Shown here in pieces: positions 32,416 to 40,827 of a DNA stretch of 64,000 nucleotides. Both the position numbers and the translations under genes were made by a program. Within the stretch, counting starts at the first letter, position 1. Every line of letters starts with the position of its first letter. Under the pieces are notes generated by a model that was not told the DNA's origin, did not search any database, and worked only from the letters and a program-made list of their open reading frames with translations. Source of the DNA: JBKEDS01 sp047975545 (GTDB lineage Bacteria > Bacteroidota > Bacteroidia > Flavobacteriales > Flavobacteriaceae); the NCBI GenBank assembly GCA_047975545.1, contig JBKEDS010000014.1, positions 1 to 64,000 on the forward strand. Direction: 5' to 3'.

Positions 32416-33222
32416 TTATTTTTCCCAAGCTAAGGTATTCCAAGGGCTGTTTGGGTTGCTACGAATAGAACGATAGTGGTTTATGTATTCTGTACAATAG
32501 CCATTATCTTTTATATAAAAATCCATGGTCATGCCAATGAGTTGGCTTCGGCCAAATTCGTCCCAAGAGTTAAAATTGTTTTTTGCCATTTGGGTGGCTT
32601 TACCAATAATTTCCCAAGCTTCGGCTTCCGAAATTAAATTAGCGGTAAACGCCCGGCGGGCTTGCCCCACAAGGGTGCTAATATCCCAACCCATGCTTCC
32701 TATTTCTATATCCGATTCGAACTCGATAATGCCCTGGGTTTGTAAATATGCTATAATATTGTGCTTGCCCAATCGGTCGAACATACGTTTAGCCCTGTCG
32801 TTATTACCATATTCTGTCTCTAATTTGGTATACCACGTTTCTTTGGGTTCGTTTTTAAAAATAGGATAAATGGTGTTAAAATAACCACGCCGGCCATCGT
32901 TTAAAAAGTAATTGGTTAAATCGAGATAGCCTTCGCGGGTGTTAATGTACCAGCCTTTCATATACGCATCGAAATCGCGGGGTTTTTTGCCTTTATGGGT
33001 AAAGGGTAAAATGTTATTGTCGACCGACCAATGTACCGACATAATGGCATCCAAAGCCATAGAAAATTGTTGTGTTTTGGTTAAGGTTGATGTTTGGCTT
33101 TGGGTAATTAAACCTTCGGAAGCGCTATTGCGTCCTTGTTTAAAATAACGATAGCCCCAAAGTATTAAAACTACGGCACCAATTACATATTTCGCCCATG
33201 GGTGTGAAAGAATTTCTGACAT
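32416..33222 (-). CDS. DUF1266 membrane-anchored protein
   Basis: The 268-residue protein has one N-terminal membrane helix (WAKYVIGAVVLILWGYRYF) followed by a soluble domain. Its C-terminal half shows the DUF1266 pattern GWDISTLVGQARRAFTANLI-SEAEAWEII, then FNSWDEFGRSQLIG and a Trp-rich end SPWNTLAWEK. In enteric bacteria the YbeR/YbeU proteins share this domain; function is unknown. It lies between lemA (six bases upstream) and the DUF3137 gene. Confidence 0.82.
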   Translation of the reverse strand: MSEILSHPWAKYVIGAVVLILWGYRYFKQGRNSASEGLITQSQTSTLTKTQQFSMALDAIMSVHWSVDNNILPFTHKGKKPRDFDAYMKGWYINTREGYLDLTNYFLNDGRRGYFNTIYPIFKNEPKETWYTKLETEYGNNDRAKRMFDRLGKHNIIAYLQTQGIIEFESDIEIGSMGWDISTLVGQARRAFTANLISEAEAWEIIGKATQMAKNNFNSWDEFGRSQLIGMTMDFYIKDNGYCTEYINHYRSIRSNPNSPWNTLAWEK

Positions 33223-33228
33223 AACATT

Positions 33229-33792
33229 TTAATTTAAAAGTTGATTAATATTAATTTCTTTTTGTTCGGCTTTCGGGATTTCCAGCAGCGGTTCGGTTTT
33301 GTCTTTTCTAAAACCTGCAATAATGCTTGCCGGAAACATTTGTATTTTGTTGTTGTAGTCGGTTACGCTTGCATTATATGCCCGGCGTGCTGCCGAGATG
33401 TAATCCTCTAAATTGGATAATTCGTACTGAAGTTCTAAAAATTGGGTATCGGCTTTTAAGTTGGGGTAATTTTCGGCCGTTAGCTTAAAATTTTCTATCC
33501 AGCCCGAAAATTCGTTAGATGTGTTTATTTTTTCTTCCTGACTTTGGTTGGCTTCGGTTTTACTGCGCAGCTCGGTTACTTTTAGCATTATTTCTTTTTC
33601 GTGTGCTATGTATTTGTTTAACAACGCCACCAAATTTGGAATTAAATCGAAACGTTTTTTTAAGTAAATTTCAATACTGCCGTAGGCTTGCAGAACGGTG
33701 TTTTTTTTAGCAATAATTAGATTGCTTATTGTTATACCGTAAATAACAAGTAATACGGCTACAGCAATTAGGATGATGAATAATGTTGTCAT
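33229..33792 (-). CDS. lemA: LemA family protein
   Basis: The 187-residue protein has an N-terminal membrane helix (about 3-25) and the helical LemA core. That core shows KNTVLQAYGSIEIYLKKRFDLIPNLVALLNKY, then a bundle with LQYELSNLEDYISAARRAYN and the conserved YNNKIQMFPASIIAGF. LemA proteins are membrane-associated with unclear function, often paired with peptidases or DUF3137 proteins. The gene lies only 13 bp after the end of the frameshifted YARHG gene, so all could be read from one upstream promoter. Confidence 0.92.
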   Translation of the reverse strand: MTTLFIILIAVAVLLVIYGITISNLIIAKKNTVLQAYGSIEIYLKKRFDLIPNLVALLNKYIAHEKEIMLKVTELRSKTEANQSQEEKINTSNEFSGWIENFKLTAENYPNLKADTQFLELQYELSNLEDYISAARRAYNASVTDYNNKIQMFPASIIAGFRKDKTEPLLEIPKAEQKEININQLLN

Positions 33793-33805
33793 TTTTTTTA
33801 AAGGT

Positions 33806-34179
33806 TTATTTGTATTTTTCTATCCAATTTTTTTCATGTTTTGTCAAAGTTTCGGTTTCGGGGATATAATTTGGATTGGGAATATACCAATCTAAATTTT
33901 CATAAAAATCTTTTAACTCCGCATTTTTAAAAATATATCCCCTTCTTGCAAAAGGAAGGTTTTTGTAAATTCGTTTTTCAACTCGTTTATGGGGAGTTTA
34001 TAGTTTCCGGCTTCTAAAGGGTCGCCAAAATAATTCTTACTTATGGTAAAAGGGCTATTTATTTCAATCGATTTGTATGCTGTAATTCTAACCGTTTCGT
34101 TGTCTAATAGCTTTTGACCAAATAAAGGGTAAAAATTTACTACTGAAATTAATGCTATGAGGAATAATTTGTTTTTCAT
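33806..34179 (-). pseudogene. YARHG-domain secreted protein, interrupted by a one-base frameshift
   Basis: The intact frame from 34179 gives a signal peptide (ALISVVNFYPLFGQK) and INELKNEFTK, then terminates at 33913 after 88 residues. If one base is added in the five-base A/T run at 33960-33964, the reading continues as NLPFARRGYIFKNAELKDFY then ENLDWYIPNPNY, and ends HEKNWIEKYK at 33806. That continuation is the YARHG domain (LRNEIYARHGYIF...F...WY.PNPNY). The family is extracellular and common in Bacteroidota, with unknown function. The gene is either a recent pseudogene, a phase-variable gene, or a sequencing error. It lies two bases after the stop of the upstream gene and 13 bp before lemA. 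Confidence 0.75.
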
Positions 34180-34181
34180 GG

Positions 34182-35231
34182 CTACTTTTTCTTAACAATA
34201 TAAATGCCTTGACTTTCGCTTTCGTTTTGATTTGAAGGATAAGAATACACTATAAAAGAAACATTGGTTTTTGTTTTAAATTTTTCGGGAACGGAATAAT
34301 GGTTTAAATAGCCATCGGAGCTGAAAAACAAAAAAGGATATTTATCGGCATTTTCTTTAAACCGTACATACTCATTTTCCTTTTTTAGTTTGTAATAACC
34401 TATTCCTTGAAATTGTGCGATAATGGATGTGTAAGTAACCGTTTCGGATACATCTGTTTTATGGAATGAAATTTTTTCTATTTTATCGTTTGGGTAGTCA
34501 AGTGCCTTTTCGGGGTAAGTATATAGTTTTAGCCTTTCGTCTGGATATAGTTTATCAAGTACCGAGCCCGAATGTGATAGCCAATCGGAATATGTATTGG
34601 ATTTATTATCTTTTAAAAAAATGAGTTTGTTATATTTTGCATATTTTCCGGGATAGTTTTCAAAGGTTCTTTCGCTAAAATAATTGCCGCCTAAAAAGTA
34701 GCCGATTGGCATATGCAAAGCAACCCAACCTTCATTTATTTTTAAATAAATTAGCTCATCATTACTATAAATTACGGTAGAAGCTTTGTTATAATACGCT
34801 TCAAATAACGATATCCAATCATCTTTTTCCATTTTTTCTTCTTGGGAATTTATTATTTGATAAAAGGGTTCTGCTTCTACCTTCTGCTTTGAAAAATCGT
34901 GAGCAGTACTGTCGGCAAACACAAAATGTGTTTTATAAGGTAAAAACCCAGACTTAATGCTGGTTATAGAATCTCCTTCAGCATTTATTTTTATTTGAGA
35001 AAAGCCGGTATCTACAATAAAATAGTTGTTTATTGTATCGTACGTGATAAATGAATATTTTGCATTGGAAATTTTCTCTATTATGTAATTTTCAGAACTA
35101 ACACCTTCACTTAAATAGCGGTAATCGGACTTATTTATAACAAAAGAAGGGATTAAATTAATCCTGGAACATTGTTGGATAACAATAAGTACGGCTACTA
35201 AAATAAGTATTTTTTTACGCTTTTTTTTCAT
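34182..35231 (-). CDS. Secreted or lipid-anchored protein of unknown function
   Basis: The 349-residue protein starts with a very basic segment (MKKKRKKI) and a hydrophobic stretch (LILVAVLIVIQQCS). It could be a membrane anchor or lipoprotein signal (VIQQC). The body is beta-rich and acidic, with no recognised domain; late segments include YFLGGNYFSERTFENYPGKYAKY and FSSDGYLNHYSVPEKF. It belongs to the run of lineage-specific genes between 33.8 and 40 kb and is followed after two bases by the YARHG gene. No function can be given. Confidence 0.6.
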   Translation of the reverse strand: MKKKRKKILILVAVLIVIQQCSRINLIPSFVINKSDYRYLSEGVSSENYIIEKISNAKYSFITYDTINNYFIVDTGFSQIKINAEGDSITSIKSGFLPYKTHFVFADSTAHDFSKQKVEAEPFYQIINSQEEKMEKDDWISLFEAYYNKASTVIYSNDELIYLKINEGWVALHMPIGYFLGGNYFSERTFENYPGKYAKYNKLIFLKDNKSNTYSDWLSHSGSVLDKLYPDERLKLYTYPEKALDYPNDKIEKISFHKTDVSETVTYTSIIAQFQGIGYYKLKKENEYVRFKENADKYPFLFFSSDGYLNHYSVPEKFKTKTNVSFIVYSYPSNQNESESQGIYIVKKK

Positions 35232-35312
35232 ATCGAGTAAACTTTTTGAAACAACCTTACCGTTAGCAATGAAGCAAACAGCAAGGTTATAGATAAAAGG
35301 GGAAAAGCTTTT

Positions 35313-36122
35313 TTATTGGTAATATTTTGCGGGCACCATTCGGGTACTGTACCCAAAACCGTCCTTAACACTTTGTAGCCCCCTGAACCAAGCAAAAGGA
35401 ATAATACCGTCGGAAGGCAAACGTTTGTTGGGCAAAGGTGTATTATCGTAAATGTAATCGAAAACTATCCTTATATCGGCATCGGGTTCTATGCCCAAAT
35501 CGTTTAAAATGGTTTCGTCGAGAACAAAATGCGGGCGGCTTTGTGGGTCATTAAGGTCATTGTACAACTTTACCATATTTTTGGAATATTTATTTTGGTC
35601 TATTTCTTTCATTTTCCTAAAATCGTTCAAATGTTTAGAGACCTGCTTTATCACCGAAATATTTTTAGCATACTTTGGATTGGTTGAATACACATATAAA
35701 ATTAAAGCCGGGGTAATATCGCTTGTAATTTTTTCCCAAAGCTGGCTGTCTGCCTGAACTACGGCGGCATAAATAATTTTGGCATTGGCTACATTGCTTT
35801 GCCATTTTGCCTTGCCAAACAACAGTGGCTCTCCTCCAATAGTATTTTTTACCAATTGGCTTTTCGGATTGTTTACATCGGCTTGAATAGCTTCTAATTT
35901 AGATAAGTTGGTTTTGTTTTCAATATAGGCATCGTCTACTTTTTCCATAGTAAAGCGCAATGTGTTTCTAAACTTTTTAGATTGATTTTTTTGTTCTTCT
36001 CTTTCTAAAATCCGCTCTTTAAGTCCACTTACATCGACACCTTGTTTTTCCATTTTAAGGACATCTTTCATACTTAGGTTTTCTTCCCAATTTTTTGCTG
36101 TATTAATTCCTGGAAATTTCAT
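35313..36122 (-). CDS. Conserved-looking protein of unknown function
   Basis: The 269-residue protein has no signal peptide. The N-terminal third is charged and helical (SMKDVLKMEKQGVDVSGLKERI). The middle has KAKWQSNVANAKIIYAAVVQAD and the end DADIRIVFDYIYDNTPLPNKR then GIIPFAWFRGLQSVKDG. This looks like a cytoplasmic alpha-helical protein, not recognised as any named family. It sits first in a subgroup that continues with 34182-35231 after an 81-bp gap. Some phage- or toxin-associated proteins share such helical composition, but that is too weak to call. Confidence 0.6.
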   Translation of the reverse strand: MKFPGINTAKNWEENLSMKDVLKMEKQGVDVSGLKERILEREEQKNQSKKFRNTLRFTMEKVDDAYIENKTNLSKLEAIQADVNNPKSQLVKNTIGGEPLLFGKAKWQSNVANAKIIYAAVVQADSQLWEKITSDITPALILYVYSTNPKYAKNISVIKQVSKHLNDFRKMKEIDQNKYSKNMVKLYNDLNDPQSRPHFVLDETILNDLGIEPDADIRIVFDYIYDNTPLPNKRLPSDGIIPFAWFRGLQSVKDGFGYSTRMVPAKYYQ

Positions 36123-36152
36123 GTTTGTTTGTTTTTAATGGTTAATAAAAGT

Positions 36153-36308
36153 TTATAATATTTTATATTTATAGTAAATAAAGCCGAATGCTCCTGCCAA
36201 AAACCCTAATAAAAAAAATTCCTGAAGCAATACGAAACCCGGTACGACCAAAGGTTTCGTAAAAAAATCGTTGCCTGCTACTATTGGGGGTAATGGCCCA
36301 GTTTTTAT
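36153..36308 (-). other. Start-less open frame in a 331-bp gap (possible gene remnant)
   Basis: The gap 36123-36453 has no called gene. On the minus strand one frame is open for 52 codons and reads TGPLPPIVAGNDFFTKPLVV, then a hydrophobic FVLLQEFFLLGFLAGAFGFI and YYKYKIL before the stop. It looks like a real small membrane protein but has no ATG, GTG or TTG between the preceding stop (36309-36311) and the protein-like part; the first codon is ATA. It may be a decayed gene. The remainder of the gap shows nothing. Confidence 0.3.
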
Positions 36309-36453
36309 CTAAAAAGTGCCTATACATTTAAACAGGCAAATCAAGGATAGGATTAAATAAATGTATTCGGGGTATTGGGAAAAAAATATTTTCCCTTTCT
36401 CGAAATATTTGTCTACGACTTCCAATTTATTCTACGCTTTTCTTAATGGTTTT

Positions 36454-36936
36454 TTATTCGTCCTCAATTTTAAATATTCGGGAATAGTTGTCAAATTCGG
36501 TATTCTTTAACGCTTCTTCAATAACTTTTTTAGCAATATCGAAGTTTACAACAACGCACCCTACTTCCATTGTGCCGCTTCCTATACTTCCGCCATCTAC
36601 ATGCCCGAGACCTGTCCAGCCTAAAACTTCATCCATTTCGTCTTCAAGCCTATGGCGTTTGCTAAGGTCTTGTTCTGTTCCAAATCCATTTATTTTATAT
36701 TCAATTTCTAAAAACGAAGTTTTGTCGTCGTCAAACTCTTCGTAGCCTTCTTCTATCTTCCCGTTAATTTCGTTTTGAATTGCTTGTTGCAATTTTGTAG
36801 CCGATACGGCTTTAACTGTTTTATCCTGTCCTTTTTGACCTACAGCACCCCAATGGACAACTGCTTTTTTTTCATTATCGTTCCAGGTTTCCCAATAATG
36901 GAGCTGGTTGTTAATAAGCTTATAAAGTTTTAGCAT
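36454..36936 (-). CDS. WGR-like domain protein
   Basis: The 160-residue protein begins with MLKLYKLINNQLHYWETWND and continues KAVVHWGAVGQKGQDKTV. This is the pattern of a WGR domain (W-x-x-W-G-R/A-x-G-x-x-G), a nucleic-acid or poly(ADP-ribose)-linked module. The second half (LEDEMDEVLGWTGLGHVDGGSIGSGTMEVGCVVVNFD) is a different, unrecognised alpha/beta domain. No signal peptide. Its start overlaps the end of the upstream gene by 17 bp. Proteins of this layout occur in bacterial immunity-like gene clusters, but that link is weak here. Confidence 0.55.
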   Translation of the reverse strand: MLKLYKLINNQLHYWETWNDNEKKAVVHWGAVGQKGQDKTVKAVSATKLQQAIQNEINGKIEEGYEEFDDDKTSFLEIEYKINGFGTEQDLSKRHRLEDEMDEVLGWTGLGHVDGGSIGSGTMEVGCVVVNFDIAKKVIEEALKNTEFDNYSRIFKIEDE

Positions 36937-37324
36937 CTTTTAATTTTTTAAGCATTAAATTATCTCTGTTTAGGTACATAATAACCGCAAAAAGTATAAA
37001 CATAACGGCAAAGGCATAGTAGCCCACTCCGGCGGCTTTATGGAAACAAAAGGCCGAAAAAACCATGGGGATTAAGGGTGCTAACATGCGCTCAATCTGG
37101 AAGATGGAATCGACCTTTATATAAAGTTGTTCGTTGCCTGTGTTTTTAAGTTTAAGTGTATTGCTTTTTTTGTTTTTGTTTCCGTATTTTATGTAAAGCG
37201 TGTTTGTTTGGGCTGTTAGGCCTATTTCCATTTTTTGCTCGACCTTGCCCAACTCCTCATCGTTTAAATAAGCGGTTACGGTTTGGTTTTTACTGTTTGT
37301 TATTTCTATAATTACTTTTGCCAT
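36920..37324 (-). CDS. Small membrane protein of unknown function
   Basis: The 134-residue protein has a soluble N-terminal beta part (KVIIEITNSKNQTVTAYLNDEELGKVE, LYIKYGNKNKKSNTL) followed by two membrane helices (IPMVFSAFCFHKAAGVGYYAF and FAVMFILFAVIMYL) and a basic tail. No family is recognised. It overlaps the WGR-like gene by 17 bp and lies 23 bp after the next upstream lipoprotein gene, so it is part of one minus-strand transcript. Confidence 0.6.
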   Translation of the reverse strand: MAKVIIEITNSKNQTVTAYLNDEELGKVEQKMEIGLTAQTNTLYIKYGNKNKKSNTLKLKNTGNEQLYIKVDSIFQIERMLAPLIPMVFSAFCFHKAAGVGYYAFAVMFILFAVIMYLNRDNLMLKKLKDAKTL

Positions 37325-37347
37325 TGTTGGGTATTGTAATAATTATG

Positions 37348-37875
37348 TTAAAAATTGAATTCGTAATCTTTTTTTATAAAATCGGGATTAGCGTTATGTT
37401 CAAATCTTTTGCCGTCAATTTTATAATCGCCCATTTCGCATCCATAACCCTCGGAAAACATTGTAAATTGTGGCCACATAACCATTTTCATATCCGATAA
37501 AACAAATTTTTGCGAGGGCAATTCAACCCTGTAGCTGTCGTTTATAAAAAGTGTTTTGTTAATTGAAGCGTGATAGCGGTTTCGAATTGAATCATAACTC
37601 CGAATATATATTTCGGCAAAAAGCGTGTCCACCACACTTCCGTTATGAACCCTTAATATTTCGCAGGCAGATACTTCTGAAAAATCAAATCCTGTAAACG
37701 AAATGCTAATACCATTTACGGTATCGGTTTTTGCACAATTAATTTCAAATTCCTTTAGCTCACTTTCGGACCACTTTTGAAAACAGCTTTGTAGCATTAA
37801 TACCGATAAAAAACCGAATATTACCCGATTAATCTTTTCTTTCACTGGAATTTTATTATACACAACTTGTAGCAC
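37348..37875 (-). CDS. Putative lipoprotein of unknown function
   Basis: The 175-residue protein has a basic N-terminus and then a hydrophobic stretch ending in a lipobox (LSVLMLQSC, Cys31). A start at a later codon would shorten the signal, but none is obvious. The mature part is polar with four or five further Cys residues (FEINCAKTD, VSACEIL, EGYGCEMG), which may form disulfides in the periplasm. No family is recognised. It is ten bases downstream of the YwqK-like gene. Confidence 0.6.
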   Translation of the reverse strand: MLQVVYNKIPVKEKINRVIFGFLSVLMLQSCFQKWSESELKEFEINCAKTDTVNGISISFTGFDFSEVSACEILRVHNGSVVDTLFAEIYIRSYDSIRNRYHASINKTLFINDSYRVELPSQKFVLSDMKMVMWPQFTMFSEGYGCEMGDYKIDGKRFEHNANPDFIKKDYEFNF

Positions 37876-37884
37876 TCTTAAAAG

Positions 37885-38700
37885 TTACAAACCGCCCATA
37901 CCCACATAATGCGCAAACTCTTTTTCTATCAACTTTCCGGCTTTGTTATATTTTTCAATATATACCCCGCTTCCGTCCTTGGCCTTGGTTTCAATGGTGT
38001 AATTGCCGTTGGTATGGATGGTTTTGGTTTTATTGTTATTGTATTTAATTTGCTTTTCCAGCAACTTACCATTTTCATCGTATTCCTCGGTTTGTTTAAT
38101 TACACCTTCGGGCAGGTTTTTAGTTATGGTTTTTTCCCTAACGATACCTTTTTTCGAATATATTTCTATTCCTTTTACCTTGTCCCTAAGTTGGCAAGAA
38201 ACAATACTATCCGTTTCCTCGGAATAACTACAATTGTAATCGTAAATGGTTTTGTTGTTTAATTCCCAATACTCTGCACGTTTTTCACCATGGCTATTAT
38301 AATATTTACTAATAATGGTATCGCCCCGCATGAATTTTTCTTCCCTCAACTTATGGTTTTCTTGGTATTTTTCATACTTATACACGATACCATTTTTTAC
38401 AAATGTTTTAAAATACTTGTCGTCTTTTATAATCCCATCGGGTTTTCCCTCGTTGTTTATAGTAAATTCTATTGGAAAAACGTGTTTTTCCTCATAGGGG
38501 TACATGCACAAATAGTTGCTGGGCTTCAATAATGTAGAGTCGCTTTTTGTAATAAAAAGTTCACCCCCTACATTACCCATATCTCGTATATCGAACAGAA
38601 TATCATCGCTTTTTATGACTATTTGCTGGGCAAAACTTTGTGTTGCCAACCACAAACTGAAAATTGGGATTAAAAGTAAAAGTGGTTTATTATTTCTCAT
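37885..38700 (-). CDS. Secreted YwqK/MORN-variant repeat protein
   Basis: The 271-residue protein has a signal peptide ending SFAQQ. The mature part carries degenerate YwqK/MORN-variant units such as KYEKYQENHKLREEKFMRGD, SHGEKRAEYWELNNKTIYDY, TEEYDENGKLLEKQIKYNNN and IEKYNKAGKLIEKEFA. Repeats of this kind are common in Bacteroidota, and some database entries call them antitoxins of YwqK type. Activity is unproven. It is one of a series of secreted proteins of unknown role in this block. Confidence 0.7.
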   Translation of the reverse strand: MRNNKPLLLLIPIFSLWLATQSFAQQIVIKSDDILFDIRDMGNVGGELFITKSDSTLLKPSNYLCMYPYEEKHVFPIEFTINNEGKPDGIIKDDKYFKTFVKNGIVYKYEKYQENHKLREEKFMRGDTIISKYYNSHGEKRAEYWELNNKTIYDYNCSYSEETDSIVSCQLRDKVKGIEIYSKKGIVREKTITKNLPEGVIKQTEEYDENGKLLEKQIKYNNNKTKTIHTNGNYTIETKAKDGSGVYIEKYNKAGKLIEKEFAHYVGMGGL

Positions 38701-38726
38701 TTCAAAATACTTTTAAGGTTTTAATT

Positions 38727-39326
38727 TTAAAGTACTAATCCCGATGTTGCAACCACATTACCGTTTTGCAATTTGAAAGAAAAGGTAAAATCGTCGCTGT
38801 CGGGCCGTGTACGCTTTCCGAAATACGATTTTTCGGGGTGTTTGGCTATTACATCGAAAGTTACTTCCAATTGCCCGCTATCGCTATCGGTTTCGTAAGA
38901 TACCGTTCTAACTCTAAACGTGCTAAACTTGGCATCTTTTTCGGTAATTTGCACGGTTGCTTGCCCCAAGGCATTACTTAAATCGGATAGTTTTATGTCG
39001 CTTAACGAAAATTCCTTAACAGGCTCGTTAAAAGGCACTTTGCTTTCATTTTCCATCACTTCGGTAAAAGGCGTAAATACGGCATTGTATTCCTTGGCGT
39101 CTTTCATAAAGCGGACAGATATTATATCTACGGTTTGGTTTCTTTTGTCGTCGGTTGAAAAATAAACGCTTAGCAATTTACCATCGTAGGCACTGAATTT
39201 TTCTTGCAGCATGCTTTGTGCCTTTATTAAATCTTCGGCGTTCGATAGTGTTGGAAAACTGGAATTGCCCCCGCACGATTGTAAAAGGAAACACAAAACA
39301 GCTGTTATTACAAGTAACTTTTTCAT
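38727..39326 (-). CDS. Lipoprotein of unknown function (paralogue pair, member 2)
   Basis: The 199-residue lipoprotein has lipobox LLQSC (Cys18) followed by GGNSSFP. The mature sequence is mixed alpha/beta, with SNAEDLIKAQSMLQEKFSAY near the start and an acidic DSGQLEVTFDVIAKHPEK later. It shares layout with the next gene upstream (39339-39941): same SCGG lipobox, an early helix with a QEKL/QEKF motif, and an EYNAVF/VEYFDAA region. The two are probably diverged duplicates. No known family. Confidence 0.6.
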   Translation of the reverse strand: MKKLLVITAVLCFLLQSCGGNSSFPTLSNAEDLIKAQSMLQEKFSAYDGKLLSVYFSTDDKRNQTVDIISVRFMKDAKEYNAVFTPFTEVMENESKVPFNEPVKEFSLSDIKLSDLSNALGQATVQITEKDAKFSTFRVRTVSYETDSDSGQLEVTFDVIAKHPEKSYFGKRTRPDSDDFTFSFKLQNGNVVATSGLVL

Positions 39327-39338
39327 TTTGTTTGTGGT

Positions 39339-39941
39339 TTATTTGTCTTCGTAAGTTATGGTGCCGTCGGTATTTACGGTAGCTTCTACCTCGTAGTAAT
39401 TGGTTGTAACGGTTCGTCCGTTACGGGTTGTGCCTTCGCCTTTTTTGGTCATGGAAATATCGAAAGTTTGCACCAGATTTCCTTTTTTCTTTTCAAATTC
39501 AATTCTGTGCAGTGTAAAGTTTTCATATTCTTCCCCGTCGCGTTCGGCAACACCGTTTAACGCTTCGGTTATTTTTTGAAGGGTATTTTCCCAATTAATA
39601 TCGCTTTGTTTAAAGGATTCGCCCTTGCCTCTTTGAATATTTTTTGGCTTTGGGTCCGAGAGGATTCCGGTAGATTTTAAATAGTCTTGGTTTACCGTTT
39701 TTTCTATGGCAGCATCAAAATACTCTACATAAATACTATTAAAACCACTGCTTAAGGCATCGTTTGTACTAATATCTAATTGTGTAAATTCTATATCGGT
39801 AAAATTTGCGGTTAGTTTTTCCTGAACTACATCCAAGCCTTCTTTTTCGTTTAAATTAGCCGACGACAATACGCCACCCCCACAAGATACAATAGGCGTA
39901 AAAGCTAATAAGGCGGTAATAAATTTGATTGTTTTTAACAT
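39339..39941 (-). CDS. Lipoprotein of unknown function (paralogue pair, member 1)
   Basis: The 200-residue lipoprotein has lipobox PIVSC (Cys20) followed by GGGVLSS. The mature part has LDVVQEKLTANFTDIEF, a central KPKNIQRGKGESFKQSDI and a C-terminal beta part ending GTITYEDK. It is related in layout to the next gene (38727-39326), 12 bp downstream. Its translation start lies inside a large inverted repeat in the leader (39948-40012) that could control it. It is the first gene after the LytTR regulator on the same strand. Confidence 0.6.
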   Translation of the reverse strand: MLKTIKFITALLAFTPIVSCGGGVLSSANLNEKEGLDVVQEKLTANFTDIEFTQLDISTNDALSSGFNSIYVEYFDAAIEKTVNQDYLKSTGILSDPKPKNIQRGKGESFKQSDINWENTLQKITEALNGVAERDGEEYENFTLHRIEFEKKKGNLVQTFDISMTKKGEGTTRNGRTVTTNYYEVEATVNTDGTITYEDK

Positions 39942-39947
39942 GGGAAA

Positions 39948-40012
39948 TTGTTTTAATAGGATTAATTAATTTTTAATTGGACACAACTAAATTAGTAATC
40001 CTATTAATACAA
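39948..40012. repeat. Inverted repeat in the leader of the lipoprotein gene
   Basis: TTAATAGGATTA (39953-39964) and TAATCCTATTAA (39996-40007) are perfect 12-bp arms separated by 31 bp. Allowing mismatches, the arms extend to about 22 bp. The inner arm lies 12-23 bp before the lipoprotein ATG, over the expected ribosome binding region. It could be a translation-sequestering hairpin, an operator, or a small element. No T-run suggests a simple terminator. Confidence 0.5.
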
Positions 40013-40087
40013 TTTATTACCGATTAATATTCGTAGGGATTTATTTGATATTCGATGGTTTAACTAAAAATGCGGCGATATAAAACA

Positions 40088-40825
40088 CTACGAAACACTA
40101 TTTAAAAACCGAACAACCTGATTTTTTTTTCGTTCGGAAACCGACACTTTATCGCCATTTTTCATTTCCAAGACCCCGTCTTTATAAAATGTTTTAATAA
40201 AAGCCGTATTAACCAAATAGGATTGGTGGCAGCGGATAAACCTATTGGACGGCAACAAACTTTCGTACTCCTTAATAACCTTGCTTACCAAAATATTGGA
40301 GCCGTCCCGTAGTACAAATGTGGTATAGCCCTTGTCGCTTTGGCAATAAACAATATCGTTAAAGGACACAATATAAGTAGCATCGGAATTTTTAAGGGCA
40401 ATTTTTTGAATATCGTCCTTTTGTTTGAACATTTCTTCAGCTATTTGAACTTGTTGCCTTTGAAATTTAAACGATTCCTGTTTTTTGTAACAGCGTTCTA
40501 TGGCATCGAAAAATTCTTTTTCGTCTATGGGTTTTAACAGGTAGGCAAATGCCCCGAGATTTAAGGCCTTAATGGCAAATTGGTTGTATGCCGTAATAAA
40601 AATAAGTTGCGCATTGGTTTCAATCTGTTCGAACAAATCAAAACTTATGCCATCGGTTAGTTGTATGTCCGCCAAAATAAGTTCGGGACAAAACTTAGGA
40701 ATTTCATCTACAGCTCTGGCAATACTGTCGGTATGCCCAAGCACCTGCAAATATGGCATTTGGGCTGTTAAGCTCAATAGGTATTTTAAAATATTTGGTT
40801 CGTCTTCCAGGATGTATATGGTCAT
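40088..40825 (-). CDS. LytTR-family response regulator
   Basis: The 245-residue protein has a receiver domain (1-120) with phosphoacceptor Asp53 in ILADIQLTDG, and a Lys in YLLKPID. A C-terminal LytTR DNA-binding domain (about 145-243) has DIVYCQSDKGYTTFVLRDGS and SNRFIRCHQSYLVNTAFI. It is phosphorylated by the LytS-like kinase encoded two bases upstream. Targets are unknown; the next gene downstream encodes a surface-type lipoprotein after a 146-bp gap with a strong inverted repeat. Confidence 0.93.
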   Translation of the reverse strand: MTIYILEDEPNILKYLLSLTAQMPYLQVLGHTDSIARAVDEIPKFCPELILADIQLTDGISFDLFEQIETNAQLIFITAYNQFAIKALNLGAFAYLLKPIDEKEFFDAIERCYKKQESFKFQRQQVQIAEEMFKQKDDIQKIALKNSDATYIVSFNDIVYCQSDKGYTTFVLRDGSNILVSKVIKEYESLLPSNRFIRCHQSYLVNTAFIKTFYKDGVLEMKNGDKVSVSERKKNQVVRFLNSVS

Positions 40826-40827
40826 GC

